From Sphingomonas sp. UBA978 (lineage in GTDB: Bacteria; Pseudomonadota; Alphaproteobacteria; Sphingomonadales; Sphingomonadaceae): DNA of 64,000 nucleotides. The notes beneath the pieces are model-generated. The model was not told the DNA's origin and did no database searches. It saw nothing but the letters and a program-made list of their open reading frames with translations. Shown here piece after piece: positions 18,601-26,753 of the stretch; position 1 is the first letter of the stretch, and the number at the start of each line of letters is the position of its first letter. Both the position numbers and the translations under genes were made by a program. The stretch spans positions 304,806 through 368,805 of the forward strand of contig NZ_DBBS01000020.1 of assembly GCF_002292295.1 (NCBI RefSeq). The letters run 5' to 3'.

Positions 18601-19044
18601 AGTGCGGAGCGCTGGCTGGCGCTGGCGGGCGGCGTCGCCGATGCCGCCGTGCGGGCGGAGATCGCCGGCAGCGTGCTTGCGATCCTCGACGATCCGCGCT
18701 TCGCGGATCTGTTTGGTCCGGACGCGTTGGCCGAGGCGCCGATCGCGGCGACCCTCGCCAACGGGCTCGTCGTGTCCGGCACGGTCGATCGGCTCTTGAT
18801 CGCCGACGACCACGTCCGCGTCGTCGATTTCAAGACCGGTCGTCGCGCGCCCGCGACGATGGCGGATATCCCGCGCTATCATCTCGACCAGATGGCGGCC
18901 TATGCCGCGGCGCTGGCGATGATCATTCCCGGGCGGCGGATCGAGGCGGCATTGCTCTATACCGGCGGCCCGACGCTCCACCCGCTCGACGCGGCGACGC
19001 TCGAACGGCACAAGCCGCGCTTTCGGCCACGGGAGCAAAGCTAG
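15622..19044 (+). CDS. addA: AddA subunit of the AddAB helicase-nuclease (UvrD-like helicase)
   Basis: ATP-dependent 3'-5' helicase with a C-terminal nuclease. The Walker A motif ASAGTGKTQVLAA lies near residue 35, the helicase motif LIDEAQDTN near residue 395, and the nuclease motif RVVDFKTGRR near residue 1070. At 1140 residues it is normal for alphaproteobacterial AddA. It begins inside the end of addB, so equal synthesis of the two subunits is likely. The stop is followed by a promoter candidate and trxA, so the operon probably ends here or reads through to trxA. Confidence 0.95.
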   Translation: MAGTDLATLPRLKGAQAAASDPQAHVWLSASAGTGKTQVLAARVFRLLLGGTQPGAILCLTFTKAGAAEMAQRISNRLAAWVRMPGPQLAADLEALGERATPDLQARARTLFAGVLDAPGGGLRIQTIHGFCQSLLAAFPVEAGLTPGFRPLEAREEAVLARETLATLLVEAERDGRGRPIETIGALSLRMGEGGAEGFLLACARSLAALEALPSGIGPWLRRALDLPQGNIGEALASGCDDIDESLVERLAAANMAWATATGVGHAETLNRWLAAAPQDRALTLSDLAGVVLTGKNEPRKASKKLVDLEPDYAELAGALGAHCLDLLSLTQRAAYADLLADALDVGRDYARAYAAAKRRSGAVDFDDLIGVTVRLLEQPGIGEWVRYKLDQGTEHVLIDEAQDTNLNQWRIVTALAGEFFVGRGVHAPSTRTLFTVGDFKQAIFGFQGTDPINFRWAEGHFATRAAEVEGEADWPEAERGLPFQRLSLTHSFRSTRPILEFVDAAVAAAGEPGLGAIGDVQEHASEVPGPGTVELWPPVVAGGSDEDEEAWIDDTVREQAVRVARAVRGWIDGGLMLESKGRALRPEDVMILVKRRGDLASLIVARLYAEGVPVAGVDRLRLNAPLAVQDLLAAVRFVLQPEDDLSLGSLLVSPLIGWTQDELMHAAPRDHGSLWRHLTLTQTDELLAPLRTMLLRADIATPYQFLEELLSGPLDGRRKLLRRLGAEARDPIEELLNAALSFETSSTPSLQRFLDWFDRGDVEIVRDPSAPLDAVRVMTAHGAKGLQAPLVILADATVDPTAAPRALVRWAPEPGAQPIPIFRPRAAERGGPLDEAIATIERRELEEHWRLFYVAATRAEERLVIGGALGPRAKGEPPLSSWYAAAARALTDLGVAVEGVRTFTGKAVHAPVKPRPATRAAVAEGIALPDWAHRDAPTESRPSRPLAPSQLGEDEVSDPPPGPAMRAAAERGRLIHALFERLPPVAPADRAASAERWLALAGGVADAAVRAEIAGSVLAILDDPRFADLFGPDALAEAPIAATLANGLVVSGTVDRLLIADDHVRVVDFKTGRRAPATMADIPRYHLDQMAAYAAALAMIIPGRRIEAALLYTGGPTLHPLDAATLERHKPRFRPREQS

Positions 19045-19055
19045 GCCGCGGACGG

Positions 19056-19084
19056 TTGAGCCGGGGTCCGCGCCATCCTAGATG
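19056..19084 (+). promoter_or_regulatory. Candidate sigma-70-type promoter for trxA
   Basis: TTGAGC (19056-19061) and TAGATG (19079-19084) are separated by 17 bases and end about 20 bases before the trxA start. The match to TTGACA/TATAAT is only partial, so this is a prediction. It would let trxA be expressed apart from addBA. Confidence 0.4.
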
Positions 19085-19104
19085 GGCTGCAAAGGAGAAT
19101 ATCG

Positions 19105-19428
19105 ATGGCTACCAAGGCAATTACCGACGCCAGCTTCGACAGCGACGTGCTCAAGGCCGACGGCCCCGTGCTCGTCGATTTTTGGGCGGAATGGTGTGGC
19201 CCGTGCAAGATGATCGGGCCGAGCCTCGAGGAGCTGTCCGAGGAATTGGGTGAGCAGGTGACGATCGCCAAGCTCAACATCGACGAAAATCCCGACGCGC
19301 CAGGCCGTTATGGCGTGCGCGGCATTCCGACGATGATCCTGTTCAAGGGCGGTGCACCCGCCGCGACCAAGGTCGGTGCCGAGCCCAAGGGCCGGCTGAA
19401 GGCGTGGCTCGAAGGCGCGCTGGCGTAA
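19105..19428 (+). CDS. trxA: Thioredoxin
   Basis: Small cytoplasmic dithiol reductase. The redox motif WCGPCKM is intact, followed by the cis-proline segment RGIPTM. At 107 residues it is the classical TrxA size. An AAAGGAGA ribosome site precedes the ATG. It follows addA after 60 bases, with a promoter candidate in the gap, and ends before a GC-rich hairpin. Confidence 0.97.
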   Translation: MATKAITDASFDSDVLKADGPVLVDFWAEWCGPCKMIGPSLEELSEELGEQVTIAKLNIDENPDAPGRYGVRGIPTMILFKGGAPAATKVGAEPKGRLKAWLEGALA

Positions 19429-19444
19429 TCGCCTTTCCATGAAC

Positions 19445-19468
19445 GCCCCTTCCCTCAAGGGGAGGGGC
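19445..19468. terminator. GC-rich hairpin between trxA and the convergent phosphatase gene
   Basis: GCCCCTTCCCT pairs with AGGGGAGGGGC with one wobble pair, leaving a tiny loop, and T-rich sequence follows. It sits between the convergent stops of trxA and the IMPase gene and can serve both strands. Confidence 0.65.
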
Positions 19469-19480
19469 TTATTCTTTATC

Positions 19481-20278
19481 TCAGTCGAACAGCGCCTTCG
19501 CCGCCTGTTCCCACAGCGCCGGTGACGCCGCGGCGATCATGCCCTGGCGCTGGTCGCCGACGCGATAGTCGGTGCCGTCGGGCCGGCGGACGACGCCGCC
19601 CGCCTCGCGGAGGAACAGCGATCCGGGTGCATGATCCCAGGGCAGCGTCTTCTGGAAGAGCGCGACGTCGTTGGTCCCGAGCACCAGCCGTGGGTATTGC
19701 TCCGCGGCGCAACGCGGCATTGGCGTGACCGTGAACGCCATCTCCGCCCGGGCGATCAGCGCCACCCGCGCCGCATCGTCAAGATGATAGGTGGCGATCA
19801 CCGACGACGGCCGCGCCGCGCCGCTCGGTCGCGTATGGACGCGGGCACCGTCGATATAGGCGCCGCCGCCCAGCACGGCATGGCATAGCCGGTCGCTCAC
19901 CGGATCGAGGATCCAGCCCGCCTGCGTCTCGCCGTCCGTGACCAACGCGATCATGATGCCGAAGGTCGCGATGCCGCTCGCATAATTGTTGGTGCCGTCG
20001 ATCGGATCGATGATCCACACCGCGCCGCGATCGATACCGTCGACCAGCGCCGCGTCCGCCGCCACCGCTTCCTCGCCGACCACGCGGATCGCGGGATCGA
20101 GCGCCGCCAGCCCCGCGGTCAGCGCCGCTTCGCTCAGCCGGTCGGCGACGGTGACCATGTCGTCCGAGGCCTTCTCCTCGATCTCGTCCGCGGCGAGGTT
20201 GCGGAAGCGGGGCATGACGATGTCCGCCGCCACCCTCCGCATCAGCACGACGACGGCGTCATGGTGCCGGTGCTGCAT
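19481..20278 (-). CDS. Inositol monophosphatase family phosphatase (possibly histidinol-phosphatase)
   Basis: Mg-dependent, lithium-sensitive phosphatase fold. The metal-binding motifs are all present: GEEAV, WIIDPIDGTNNY and the late WDHAPGSLFLREAGG. Length is 265 residues. In actinobacteria and some proteobacteria, members of this family act as histidinol-phosphatase (HisN), while others act on inositol phosphate or 3'-phosphoadenosine phosphate; sequence alone does not decide. The start lies one base after the argJ stop, so the two are probably co-translated, which favours a biosynthetic role but does not prove it. Confidence 0.85.
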   Translation of the reverse strand: MQHRHHDAVVVLMRRVAADIVMPRFRNLAADEIEEKASDDMVTVADRLSEAALTAGLAALDPAIRVVGEEAVAADAALVDGIDRGAVWIIDPIDGTNNYASGIATFGIMIALVTDGETQAGWILDPVSDRLCHAVLGGGAYIDGARVHTRPSGAARPSSVIATYHLDDAARVALIARAEMAFTVTPMPRCAAEQYPRLVLGTNDVALFQKTLPWDHAPGSLFLREAGGVVRRPDGTDYRVGDQRQGMIAAASPALWEQAAKALFD

Positions 20279-20279
20279 G

Positions 20280-21506
20280 TCAGCTCCTGTAATCGGCGTT
20301 GATCGAGATATAGCCGTGGGTCAGGTCGCAGGTCCAAACCGTCGCCTCGCCATCGCCGAGGCCGAGGTCGACGCCGATCTCGACCTCTTGCCCCTTCAGA
20401 TGCGCGGCGACCGGCGCTTCGTCATAGCCCTCGACCGCAAGGCCGTCGCGCGCCACCTGCGTCTCGCCGAAGCGGATCGACAGCCGGTCGCGCTCGGCCG
20501 GTTCGCCCGCCTTGCCGACCGCCATGACGACGCGGCCCCAATTGGCGTCCTCACCGGCGATCGCGGTCTTCACCAGCGGCGAATTGGCGATCGACATGGC
20601 GATGCGGTGCGCGCTGCGGTCGCTTTCCGCGCCGGTGACCGCGATCTCGATCAGCTTGGTCGCGCCCTCGCCATCGCGCACCACCAGCAGCGCCAGTTGC
20701 CCACAAAGGTCGGCGAGCGCCGCGGCAAAGGCGTCCGCGCCGTCGCTGTCCGGGCCCGTCAGCGGCGCATTGCCCGCCGCGCCGGTCGCGAAGGCGAGCA
20801 CCGTGTCGCTGGTCGAGGTGTCGCCGTCGACGGTGATGCACGAAAAGGTATTGCGGTTGGCGGCGTTCATCGCGGCCTGCAGGAAGCCGGGCTCGACCGC
20901 GGCGTCGGTGAAGACGAAGCCGAGCATCGTCGCCATGTCCGGCGCGATCATCCCCGAGCCTTTGATGATGCCGACCAGCGTCACCGTCCGCCCGTCGACG
21001 ATCGCGGACGTCGTCGCGCCCTTGGGATAGGTGTCGGTGGTGCCGATCGTCTCGGCCGCCGCCTGCCAGTCGCACGGGCTGGCCGCATAGGCGGCGTCGA
21101 GCCCCGCCTCCGCCTTGTCGATCGGCAGCGGCACGCCGATGACGCCGGTCGAGGCGACGAACACGTCGGACGGCTGGCAGCTGAGATGCTGCGCGGTGCG
21201 CGCGGCGATCGCCTCGACTGCGGTGCGCCCGCGATGGCCGGTGAAGGCGTTCGAATTGCCCGCATTGACCACCAGCGCGCGGGCGGCGCCGAGGGTCAGC
21301 GCCTTGCGGCACCATTCGACTTCGGGCGAGGGGCAACGGCTCTGCGTCAGCACGCCGGCGACGGTCGTCCCTTCGGCGAGCGTCACGAAGGTGAGGTCGC
21401 AGCGATCCCACGTCTTGTAATGCGCGCGTGCGACATGCGGCACGACGCCGGGGATGGCGGGCAGGGCGGGAAAGGGGGTGGCGAGCGGCGAGATGGACGA
21501 GGACAT
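20280..21506 (-). CDS. argJ: Bifunctional ornithine acetyltransferase / N-acetylglutamate synthase
   Basis: Carries the acetyl group from N-acetylornithine to glutamate, closing the cyclic arginine pathway in the cytoplasm. The self-cleavage region KGSGMIAPDMATMLGF contains the threonine that becomes the N-terminal nucleophile of the beta chain. Later GDTSTSDTV and the C-terminal GYISINADYRS are also typical. Length is 408 residues. It is first in a two-gene unit with the IMPase-family phosphatase. Divergent from the small membrane protein before secA. Confidence 0.96.
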   Translation of the reverse strand: MSSSISPLATPFPALPAIPGVVPHVARAHYKTWDRCDLTFVTLAEGTTVAGVLTQSRCPSPEVEWCRKALTLGAARALVVNAGNSNAFTGHRGRTAVEAIAARTAQHLSCQPSDVFVASTGVIGVPLPIDKAEAGLDAAYAASPCDWQAAAETIGTTDTYPKGATTSAIVDGRTVTLVGIIKGSGMIAPDMATMLGFVFTDAAVEPGFLQAAMNAANRNTFSCITVDGDTSTSDTVLAFATGAAGNAPLTGPDSDGADAFAAALADLCGQLALLVVRDGEGATKLIEIAVTGAESDRSAHRIAMSIANSPLVKTAIAGEDANWGRVVMAVGKAGEPAERDRLSIRFGETQVARDGLAVEGYDEAPVAAHLKGQEVEIGVDLGLGDGEATVWTCDLTHGYISINADYRS

Positions 21507-21655
21507 GGCGGTGCCATAGGCCGGTTCCGAGACGCTTCCAAGACAGCGCGCGGATGGTGGATCGGGCCGTGGCGGTGGCGAGCGAGGTCGGTTGATCGCG
21601 CCATTCGGGCATCGTGGCGCTACACGCGCAGTGGACGCGCCCGCCGGTCCGCCTT

Positions 21656-21922
21656 ATGGCCGGGGCCGTGAACCTGCTGCTGCTCCTGTCCGCGCTGCTG
21701 TCCGCCATCACCGGCGGGGCATCGGCGATGCGCGCGCCGACGGCGGCGCATGCGGTTGCGACCGCCGCCGCAGCGGTGCGGGCGGAGGTCCGCTCGGCGC
21801 GGATCGCCAGCCGTCCGCAGCAGCCGCTGCCGACGCTTGCACAGGCGTCCGTGCCGTCCGTGCCCGTCCTGCTGCCGCTGGTCGCGATCGAATCGCTCTA
21901 CGCGAGTCGCCGGCGCGAATAG
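21656..21922 (+). CDS. Small hypothetical membrane-anchored protein upstream of secA
   Basis: An 88-residue reading frame that begins MAGAVNLLLLLSALLSAI, a plausible signal anchor, followed by an alanine-rich region and a basic end (ASRRRE). The frame is open upstream for 14 more codons, but the ATG at 21656 puts the hydrophobic segment at the N-terminus. It lies in the same direction as secA, 112 bases before it. I do not recognise the family. Its composition could also come from GC-biased non-coding DNA, so the call is moderate. Confidence 0.5.
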   Translation: MAGAVNLLLLLSALLSAITGGASAMRAPTAAHAVATAAAAVRAEVRSARIASRPQQPLPTLAQASVPSVPVLLPLVAIESLYASRRRE

Positions 21923-22034
21923 CGCGCACCCGACGTTGCACCGGCTGCGGCCGATCAATCAATCCGTGACCAACGACGCTGCGCGCCCCCGTGATCGACC
22001 GGGCCGCGCGCTCTCCAGATCCAGGAATACGCTT

Positions 22035-24782
22035 ATGTTCGGCGGCATTGCCAAGTCCCTGTTCGGTTCGTCCAACGACCGGTACGTCAAATCCCTCAAC
22101 CCGCTCGTGGCGAAGATCGCCGCGTTCGAGCCGACGCTGCAGGCGCTGTCCGACGAGCAGCTCGCCGCGCAGACCACCAAGTTCCGCGAGCAGTTGGCGA
22201 ACGGCACCAAGCTCGACGACCTGCTGCCCGAAGCCTTTGCGACGGTGCGCGAGGCAGCGGTGCGCGTGCTCGGCATGCGGCATTTCGACGTGCAGATGAT
22301 CGGCGGCATCGTCCTCCATCGCGGCGAGATCGCCGAGATGCGCACCGGCGAGGGCAAGACGCTGGTGGCGACGCTCGCCACCTATCTCAACGCGCTGCCC
22401 GGCGACGGCGTCCATGTCATCACCGTCAACGACTATCTCGCCGCGCGCGATGCGGAATGGATGGGGCAGGTGTATCGCTTCCTCGGCCTGACCGTCGGCA
22501 CGATCATCCCCAACCTGACCGACGAACAGCGCCGCGCCGCCTACAACAGCGACATCACCTATGGCACGAACAACGAGTTCGGCTTCGATTACCTGCGCGA
22601 CAACATGAAGTACGAGCGCAGCGCGATGACCCAGCGCGCCTTCGCCATGGCGATCGTCGACGAGGTCGATTCGGTGCTGATCGACGAGGCGCGCACGCCG
22701 CTCATCATCTCGGGGCCCACCGACGACAAGTCGGAGCTGTACATGAGCGTCGATGCGATCGTGAAGCAGCTGAACGACGACGATTACGAGAAGGACGAGA
22801 AGCAGAAGTCGATCATCCTGACCGAGAGCGGCACCGAGCGGATCGAGCGGATGCTGGAGGCGGCGGGCCTGCTGGAGGGCGCGAACCTCTACGATTTCGA
22901 AAACACGCAGGTCGTCCACCACGTCAACCAGTCGCTGCGTGCGAACATGATGTTCAAGGCGGACACCGATTATATCGTCAAAGACGGTAAGGTCGTCATC
23001 ATCGACGAATTCACCGGCCGTATGATGGACGGGCGCCGCTGGTCTGACGGCCTGCACCAGGCGGTTGAGGCGAAGGAGGGCGTCAATATCGAGCCCGAGA
23101 ACCAGACGATGGCCTCGATCACCTTCCAGAACTATTTCCGCATGTACCCCAAGCTGTCGGGCATGACCGGTACCGCGGCGACCGAGGCGGCGGAATTCTA
23201 CGACATTTACAAGATGAACGTCGTCACCATCCCGACCAACGTCGGCGTCCGCCGCGTCGACGAGGAGGACGAATTCTACAAGGACACCAACGACAAGTTC
23301 CGCGCGATCGCCAAGAAGATCCGCGAGCACGCCTCGCTCGGCCAACCGGTGCTGGTCGGCACGGTGTCGATCGAGAAGTCCGAACTGCTCAGCGAATTCC
23401 TGACGCAGGAGGGCGTCGAGCATAAGGTGCTGAACGCGCGCTACCACGAGATGGAGGCGCATATCGTCGCGCAGGCCGGCCGCAAGTCGGCGGTGACGAT
23501 CGCCACCAACATGGCGGGCCGCGGCACCGACATCAAGCTCGGCGGCAACCTCGAATTCCGCATGCTCGACGAGCATCCCGAATTCGACGAGGGCACGCCC
23601 GATTACGAGGCGATCGCCGCGCGCATCCGCGACGAGATCGAGGTGGAGAAGCAGGAGGTGCTCGCCGCGGGCGGTCTGTTCGTGCTCGGCACCGAGCGGC
23701 ACGAATCGCGCCGCATCGACAACCAGCTGCGCGGCCGTTCGGGCCGCCAGGGTGATCCCGGCCTGTCGCGCTTCTACCTCAGCCTCGACGACGACCTGCT
23801 GCGTATCTTCGGGCCGGACACTTTGTTCGCCAAGATGATGCGCAACAATATCGAGGACGGCGAGGCGATCGGCAGCAAGTGGCTGTCGAAGGCGATCGAG
23901 ACCGCGCAGAAGAAGGTCGAGGCGCGCAACTACGACGTCCGCAAGCAGGTCGTCGAATATGACGACGTGATGAACGACCAGCGCAAGGTCATCTACGAAC
24001 AGCGCGCCGACATTATGGACGCCGATGCGGTCGGCGACGTCGTCAGCGACATGCGCGCCGAGACGGTCAATGTCATCGTCGGCGGCGCGTGCCCGCCCAA
24101 TTCCTATCCCGAGCAATGGGACATCGCCGGCATGAAGACCGGCCTCGCCGAAATCCTCAACCTCGACGTGCCGGTCGACGACTGGCTGAAGGAAGATGCG
24201 ATCGACCCGGAGGTGGTCGAGGAGCGCGTCCGCGAGGCCGCCGACGCCGCAATCGCCGCCAAGGCGACCGAGCTGGACCCCGAGACGTGGACGCAGGTCG
24301 AAAAGTCGATCCTGCTCCAGAACCTCGACCATCACTGGAAGGAGCATCTGGCGACGCTGGATGCGCTGCGTCAGGTGGTTCACCTGCGCGCCTATGCGCA
24401 GAAAACGCCGATCAACGAATACAAGCAGGAGGCGTTCTCTCTGTTCCAGCGCATGCTCGATGCAATCCGCGAGGATGTGACCAAGACGATCGCGCATGCG
24501 CAATTCCAGCTGCAGGCGCCGCCGGAGCTGCCCGAGCTGCCGGACTTCATCACGACGCACTTCGATCCGTTCACCGGCGAGGACAATTCGAACGACATCG
24601 ACGCCGGCACGATGGGCCGGATCACGACGCAGATGCCGCCGCTCCAGATGATGCAGCCCGACGTGCCGAGCGAGCTCGGCGACAATCCGGAGCATTGGGA
24701 CGGCCGCGTCAACCGCAACGCCCCATGCCCGTGCGGGTCGGGCCGCAAGTACAAGCATTGCCACGGTGCGGTGACCGCCTGA
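22035..24782 (+). CDS. secA: Preprotein translocase ATPase SecA
   Basis: Motor of the Sec export pathway, cycling between cytoplasm and SecYEG. Nucleotide-binding motifs MRTGEGKTLVATL and VDEVDSVLIDEART are intact, as is GRSGRQGDPG. The C-terminus carries the zinc-binding CPCGSGRKYKHCHG, which binds SecB and phospholipid. From the chosen ATG the length is 915 residues. The longer open frame upstream runs through the intergenic region and is not used. A strong terminator follows. The many secreted proteins in this window (peptidases, receptor, glycosidases, lipoproteins) are its clients. Confidence 0.98.
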   Translation: MFGGIAKSLFGSSNDRYVKSLNPLVAKIAAFEPTLQALSDEQLAAQTTKFREQLANGTKLDDLLPEAFATVREAAVRVLGMRHFDVQMIGGIVLHRGEIAEMRTGEGKTLVATLATYLNALPGDGVHVITVNDYLAARDAEWMGQVYRFLGLTVGTIIPNLTDEQRRAAYNSDITYGTNNEFGFDYLRDNMKYERSAMTQRAFAMAIVDEVDSVLIDEARTPLIISGPTDDKSELYMSVDAIVKQLNDDDYEKDEKQKSIILTESGTERIERMLEAAGLLEGANLYDFENTQVVHHVNQSLRANMMFKADTDYIVKDGKVVIIDEFTGRMMDGRRWSDGLHQAVEAKEGVNIEPENQTMASITFQNYFRMYPKLSGMTGTAATEAAEFYDIYKMNVVTIPTNVGVRRVDEEDEFYKDTNDKFRAIAKKIREHASLGQPVLVGTVSIEKSELLSEFLTQEGVEHKVLNARYHEMEAHIVAQAGRKSAVTIATNMAGRGTDIKLGGNLEFRMLDEHPEFDEGTPDYEAIAARIRDEIEVEKQEVLAAGGLFVLGTERHESRRIDNQLRGRSGRQGDPGLSRFYLSLDDDLLRIFGPDTLFAKMMRNNIEDGEAIGSKWLSKAIETAQKKVEARNYDVRKQVVEYDDVMNDQRKVIYEQRADIMDADAVGDVVSDMRAETVNVIVGGACPPNSYPEQWDIAGMKTGLAEILNLDVPVDDWLKEDAIDPEVVEERVREAADAAIAAKATELDPETWTQVEKSILLQNLDHHWKEHLATLDALRQVVHLRAYAQKTPINEYKQEAFSLFQRMLDAIREDVTKTIAHAQFQLQAPPELPELPDFITTHFDPFTGEDNSNDIDAGTMGRITTQMPPLQMMQPDVPSELGDNPEHWDGRVNRNAPCPCGSGRKYKHCHGAVTA

Positions 24783-24808
24783 GCGGGGGCTCACCTGACC
24801 GCATAACG

Positions 24809-24846
24809 AAAAAGGCCGGATCACCCTGCGGTGACCCGGCCTTTTT
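24809..24846 (+). terminator. Rho-independent terminator after secA
   Basis: AAAAAGGCCGG then TCACC pairs with GGTGA then CCGGCCTTTTT, with one mismatch and a CTGC loop. The A and T tracts on both sides allow it to work for the convergent lipoprotein gene too. Confidence 0.9.
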
Positions 24847-24865
24847 CATGCGAGACGCGATCGGT

Positions 24866-25447
24866 TTACTTCGGCAGAACGACGCTCGGCCCGATGCTGT
24901 CGACGACCGCGCGGGCGTTGAACGCGCGCAGATTGTCGCGCGGGATCGGACCCTTGCGCATCACGATCTCCGCGGTCGCTTCATAGCGGTCGATCGTGCG
25001 GATATCGAAGTCGTTGCCCCAAGGACCGAAGCCGCCGCCGAACCACGGGTCCCAGCTGCGCCAGCCGAAGCCACGGCCATAATAGCGCCACGACGGACCC
25101 CAATAGCCGCCGAAGCCGCCATAGCCGAAGCCGGGGGTGCTATAGGTGCGCGATTGCAGGTCGGTGTCGCGATTGGCCATGACGAAATAGTCGTAGCCGC
25201 TCTGCAGCGTCAGCTCCGCGGCACGGAACAGCAGATAGCGCTCGACCGTGTCGCGCGAGGTGACGCTGTTGCCAGCGAAGCTGACGAGGAAGCGGTTCGG
25301 TTCGACCTGACGATCGCTATAGCCGGTACGGTTGAAGCCCTGTCCGGTAGCGGGGCGGTATGTGGTTTCGGTCGCGCAGCCCGCGACCATCAGGGTGGAG
25401 GCGGCGAGGGCCGCGACCACAGCCTTGCGGCCTAGATGCATCATCAC
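24866..25447 (-). CDS. CC0125/CC1285-family lipoprotein
   Basis: Predicted lipoprotein with lipobox LMVAGC near residue 24, so it should be anchored to a membrane facing the periplasm. The mature part opens with YRPATGQGF and GYSDRQVEPNRFLVSF, then ERYLLFRAAELTLQSGYDYF, which I recognise as the conserved core of a lipoprotein family named after Caulobacter genes CC0125/CC1285. A glycine/tyrosine/tryptophan-rich stretch follows. Function unknown. Length is 193 residues. It is convergent with secA and shares the terminator hairpin. Confidence 0.85.
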   Translation of the reverse strand: MMMHLGRKAVVAALAASTLMVAGCATETTYRPATGQGFNRTGYSDRQVEPNRFLVSFAGNSVTSRDTVERYLLFRAAELTLQSGYDYFVMANRDTDLQSRTYSTPGFGYGGFGGYWGPSWRYYGRGFGWRSWDPWFGGGFGPWGNDFDIRTIDRYEATAEIVMRKGPIPRDNLRAFNARAVVDSIGPSVVLPK

Positions 25448-25556
25448 TCCAATTCTCCATTCGCTCGCGGATGCGGCGAACCGTGGCGCGTCTAACCCAT
25501 CACAGTGGAACGAGCGATGAACGACTTGGCTCCGTCAGGCAACGGCTTGCCGCGCG

Positions 25557-25973
25557 TCATTCGCCGATCAGGTGGAGCGCCAGCGTCCGGCGGTGCGGGC
25601 TGGTGCGGTGTTCGAACAGATAGAGGCCCTGCCACGTGCCGAGCGCCATCGCGCCGTTCATCACCGGTATCGACAGCTGAACGCCGGTCAGTGCGGTCTT
25701 GAGATGGGCAGGCATGTCGTCCGGCCCCTCGTCGTCATGCTCATAGGCGCGGCTTTCCGGGGCAAGGCGATTGAAATAGGCCTCCATGTCGCGGCGCACC
25801 GCGGGCGCGGCATTCTCCTGGATCACCAGCGCTGCCGAGGTGTGCCGACAAAAGATCGTCAGCAGGCCGTCGCGCAGGCCCTGTTCGCGCAGCCAGTCCT
25901 GAACCGTCGCGGTGATCTCCACCAGCCCCTGTCGTCGCGTGTCCACCGCCACCATGCCGAGCGCCTGTCGCAT
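25557..25973 (-). CDS. YjbQ family protein
   Basis: Small cytoplasmic protein of the YjbQ/UPF0047 fold. The family's conserved FCRHTSAAL, HDDEGPDDMPAHLK and QGLYLFEHR are all present. E. coli YjbQ has weak thiamine-phosphate synthase activity, but the real role is unknown. The start chosen is ATG 25973, which has AGGGG 5 bases upstream; the frame stays open further but runs into a low-complexity arginine-rich stretch. Length is 138 residues, as usual. A short unknown ORF lies just upstream on the same strand. Confidence 0.9.
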   Translation of the reverse strand: MRQALGMVAVDTRRQGLVEITATVQDWLREQGLRDGLLTIFCRHTSAALVIQENAAPAVRRDMEAYFNRLAPESRAYEHDDEGPDDMPAHLKTALTGVQLSIPVMNGAMALGTWQGLYLFEHRTSPHRRTLALHLIGE

Positions 25974-26046
25974 CACCACCCCTTTGCTGCGTCGCGCCAT
26001 CAACCAACGGCGACGCGATCGCGATCCGTCGTCGCGCCGCGGGCAG

Positions 26047-26274
26047 TCAGCTGTCGAGGGCGAGCGCCGCGATCGCGGCGGCGTTGAGCGTGCGGCGGGC
26101 GCTCGGCTCCGGGCCTTCGAGCACCAGATAGGCGGACGCCTGCGCCGCGCCATCGAGCCGGCGCCAGCGTTCGATACATTCATGCACCGACGCCCGCCAC
26201 GGCTGATGGATCGAGGCGACGAGCTGTGCGGAAAGGATACGGGGCGACGGGTTCACCGGGCGGGTCCAGGGCAA
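26047..26274 (-). CDS. Small hypothetical protein
   Basis: A 75-residue frame on the same strand as yjbQ, ending 73 bases before it. The middle part (VASIHQPWRASVHECIERW then LDGAAQASAYLVLEG) has a balanced amino-acid mix and a likely helix, unlike the arginine-rich shadow frames nearby. The start would be TTG, or a GTG seven codons in; neither has a good ribosome site. Function not recognised. Confidence 0.4.
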   Translation of the reverse strand: MPWTRPVNPSPRILSAQLVASIHQPWRASVHECIERWRRLDGAAQASAYLVLEGPEPSARRTLNAAAIAALALDS

Positions 26275-26348
26275 GAGGGCGTGATCTGGTCACCCCCCTA
26301 TACAGGAGCCGCTAGCGTCCCGTTAACATCGCTGTGGGGGAGGGCGGG

Positions 26349-26465
26349 TCAGCCCGACTGGCGCTCGCCGGCATCGCTTTTGCGGCCGGTCACCGCCATC
26401 AGCACCGGCACCGCCAGCAAGGCCGCGGCCATCGCGCCGATCGCCACTTCCCGAAAGATCATCAT
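26349..26465 (-). CDS. Very small single-pass membrane protein
   Basis: A 38-residue frame beginning with two ATG codons behind GGAGGG, one of the better ribosome sites around here. The peptide is IFREVAIGAMAAALLAVPV then a polar end, i.e. one hydrophobic helix followed by a basic/acidic tail. The frame is open further upstream but the MM start fits the ribosome site. Function unknown. Confidence 0.45.
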   Translation of the reverse strand: MMIFREVAIGAMAAALLAVPVLMAVTGRKSDAGERQSG

Positions 26466-26588
26466 GCATCGCCCTCCAGCGGGAGCGTCAGCGCTCCTCG
26501 TCATGGTGCCGATGATGTCGGGTTGTACGAAGGGCTGCAAGCGCAAACTGATAGGCGCGCCCTAAGTCACTGACGATGCTGGAGGAAA

Positions 26589-26663
26589 TGGCTCCCTGAG
26601 TAGGATTCGAACCTACGGCCGCTCGATTAACAGTCGAGAGCTCTACCGCTGAGCTATCAGGGA
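26589..26663 (-). tRNA. tRNA-Asn (anticodon GTT)
   Basis: A full cloverleaf can be drawn on the minus strand. The acceptor arms are TCCCTGA and TCAGGGA, the D arm is GCTC/GAGC, the anticodon stem CTCGA/TCGAG encloses CTGTTAA with anticodon GTT, and the T arm is GTAGG/CCTAC around TTCGAAT. The discriminator G and the CCA end are encoded. Confidence 0.97.
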
Positions 26664-26753
26664 ACGTCGTCGTGGAGGGGGTCTATACCCGGCAAAAATC
26701 GCGATGCAACCCCGTTGTCATGCTTTTTCGAAGGTTCGGGACCGGAAAGGCGA

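Noticed and set aside
21708..24824. 1038-codon minus-strand open frame opposite secA
   Set aside because: It mirrors secA codon by codon and has no recognisable domain; secA is certain.
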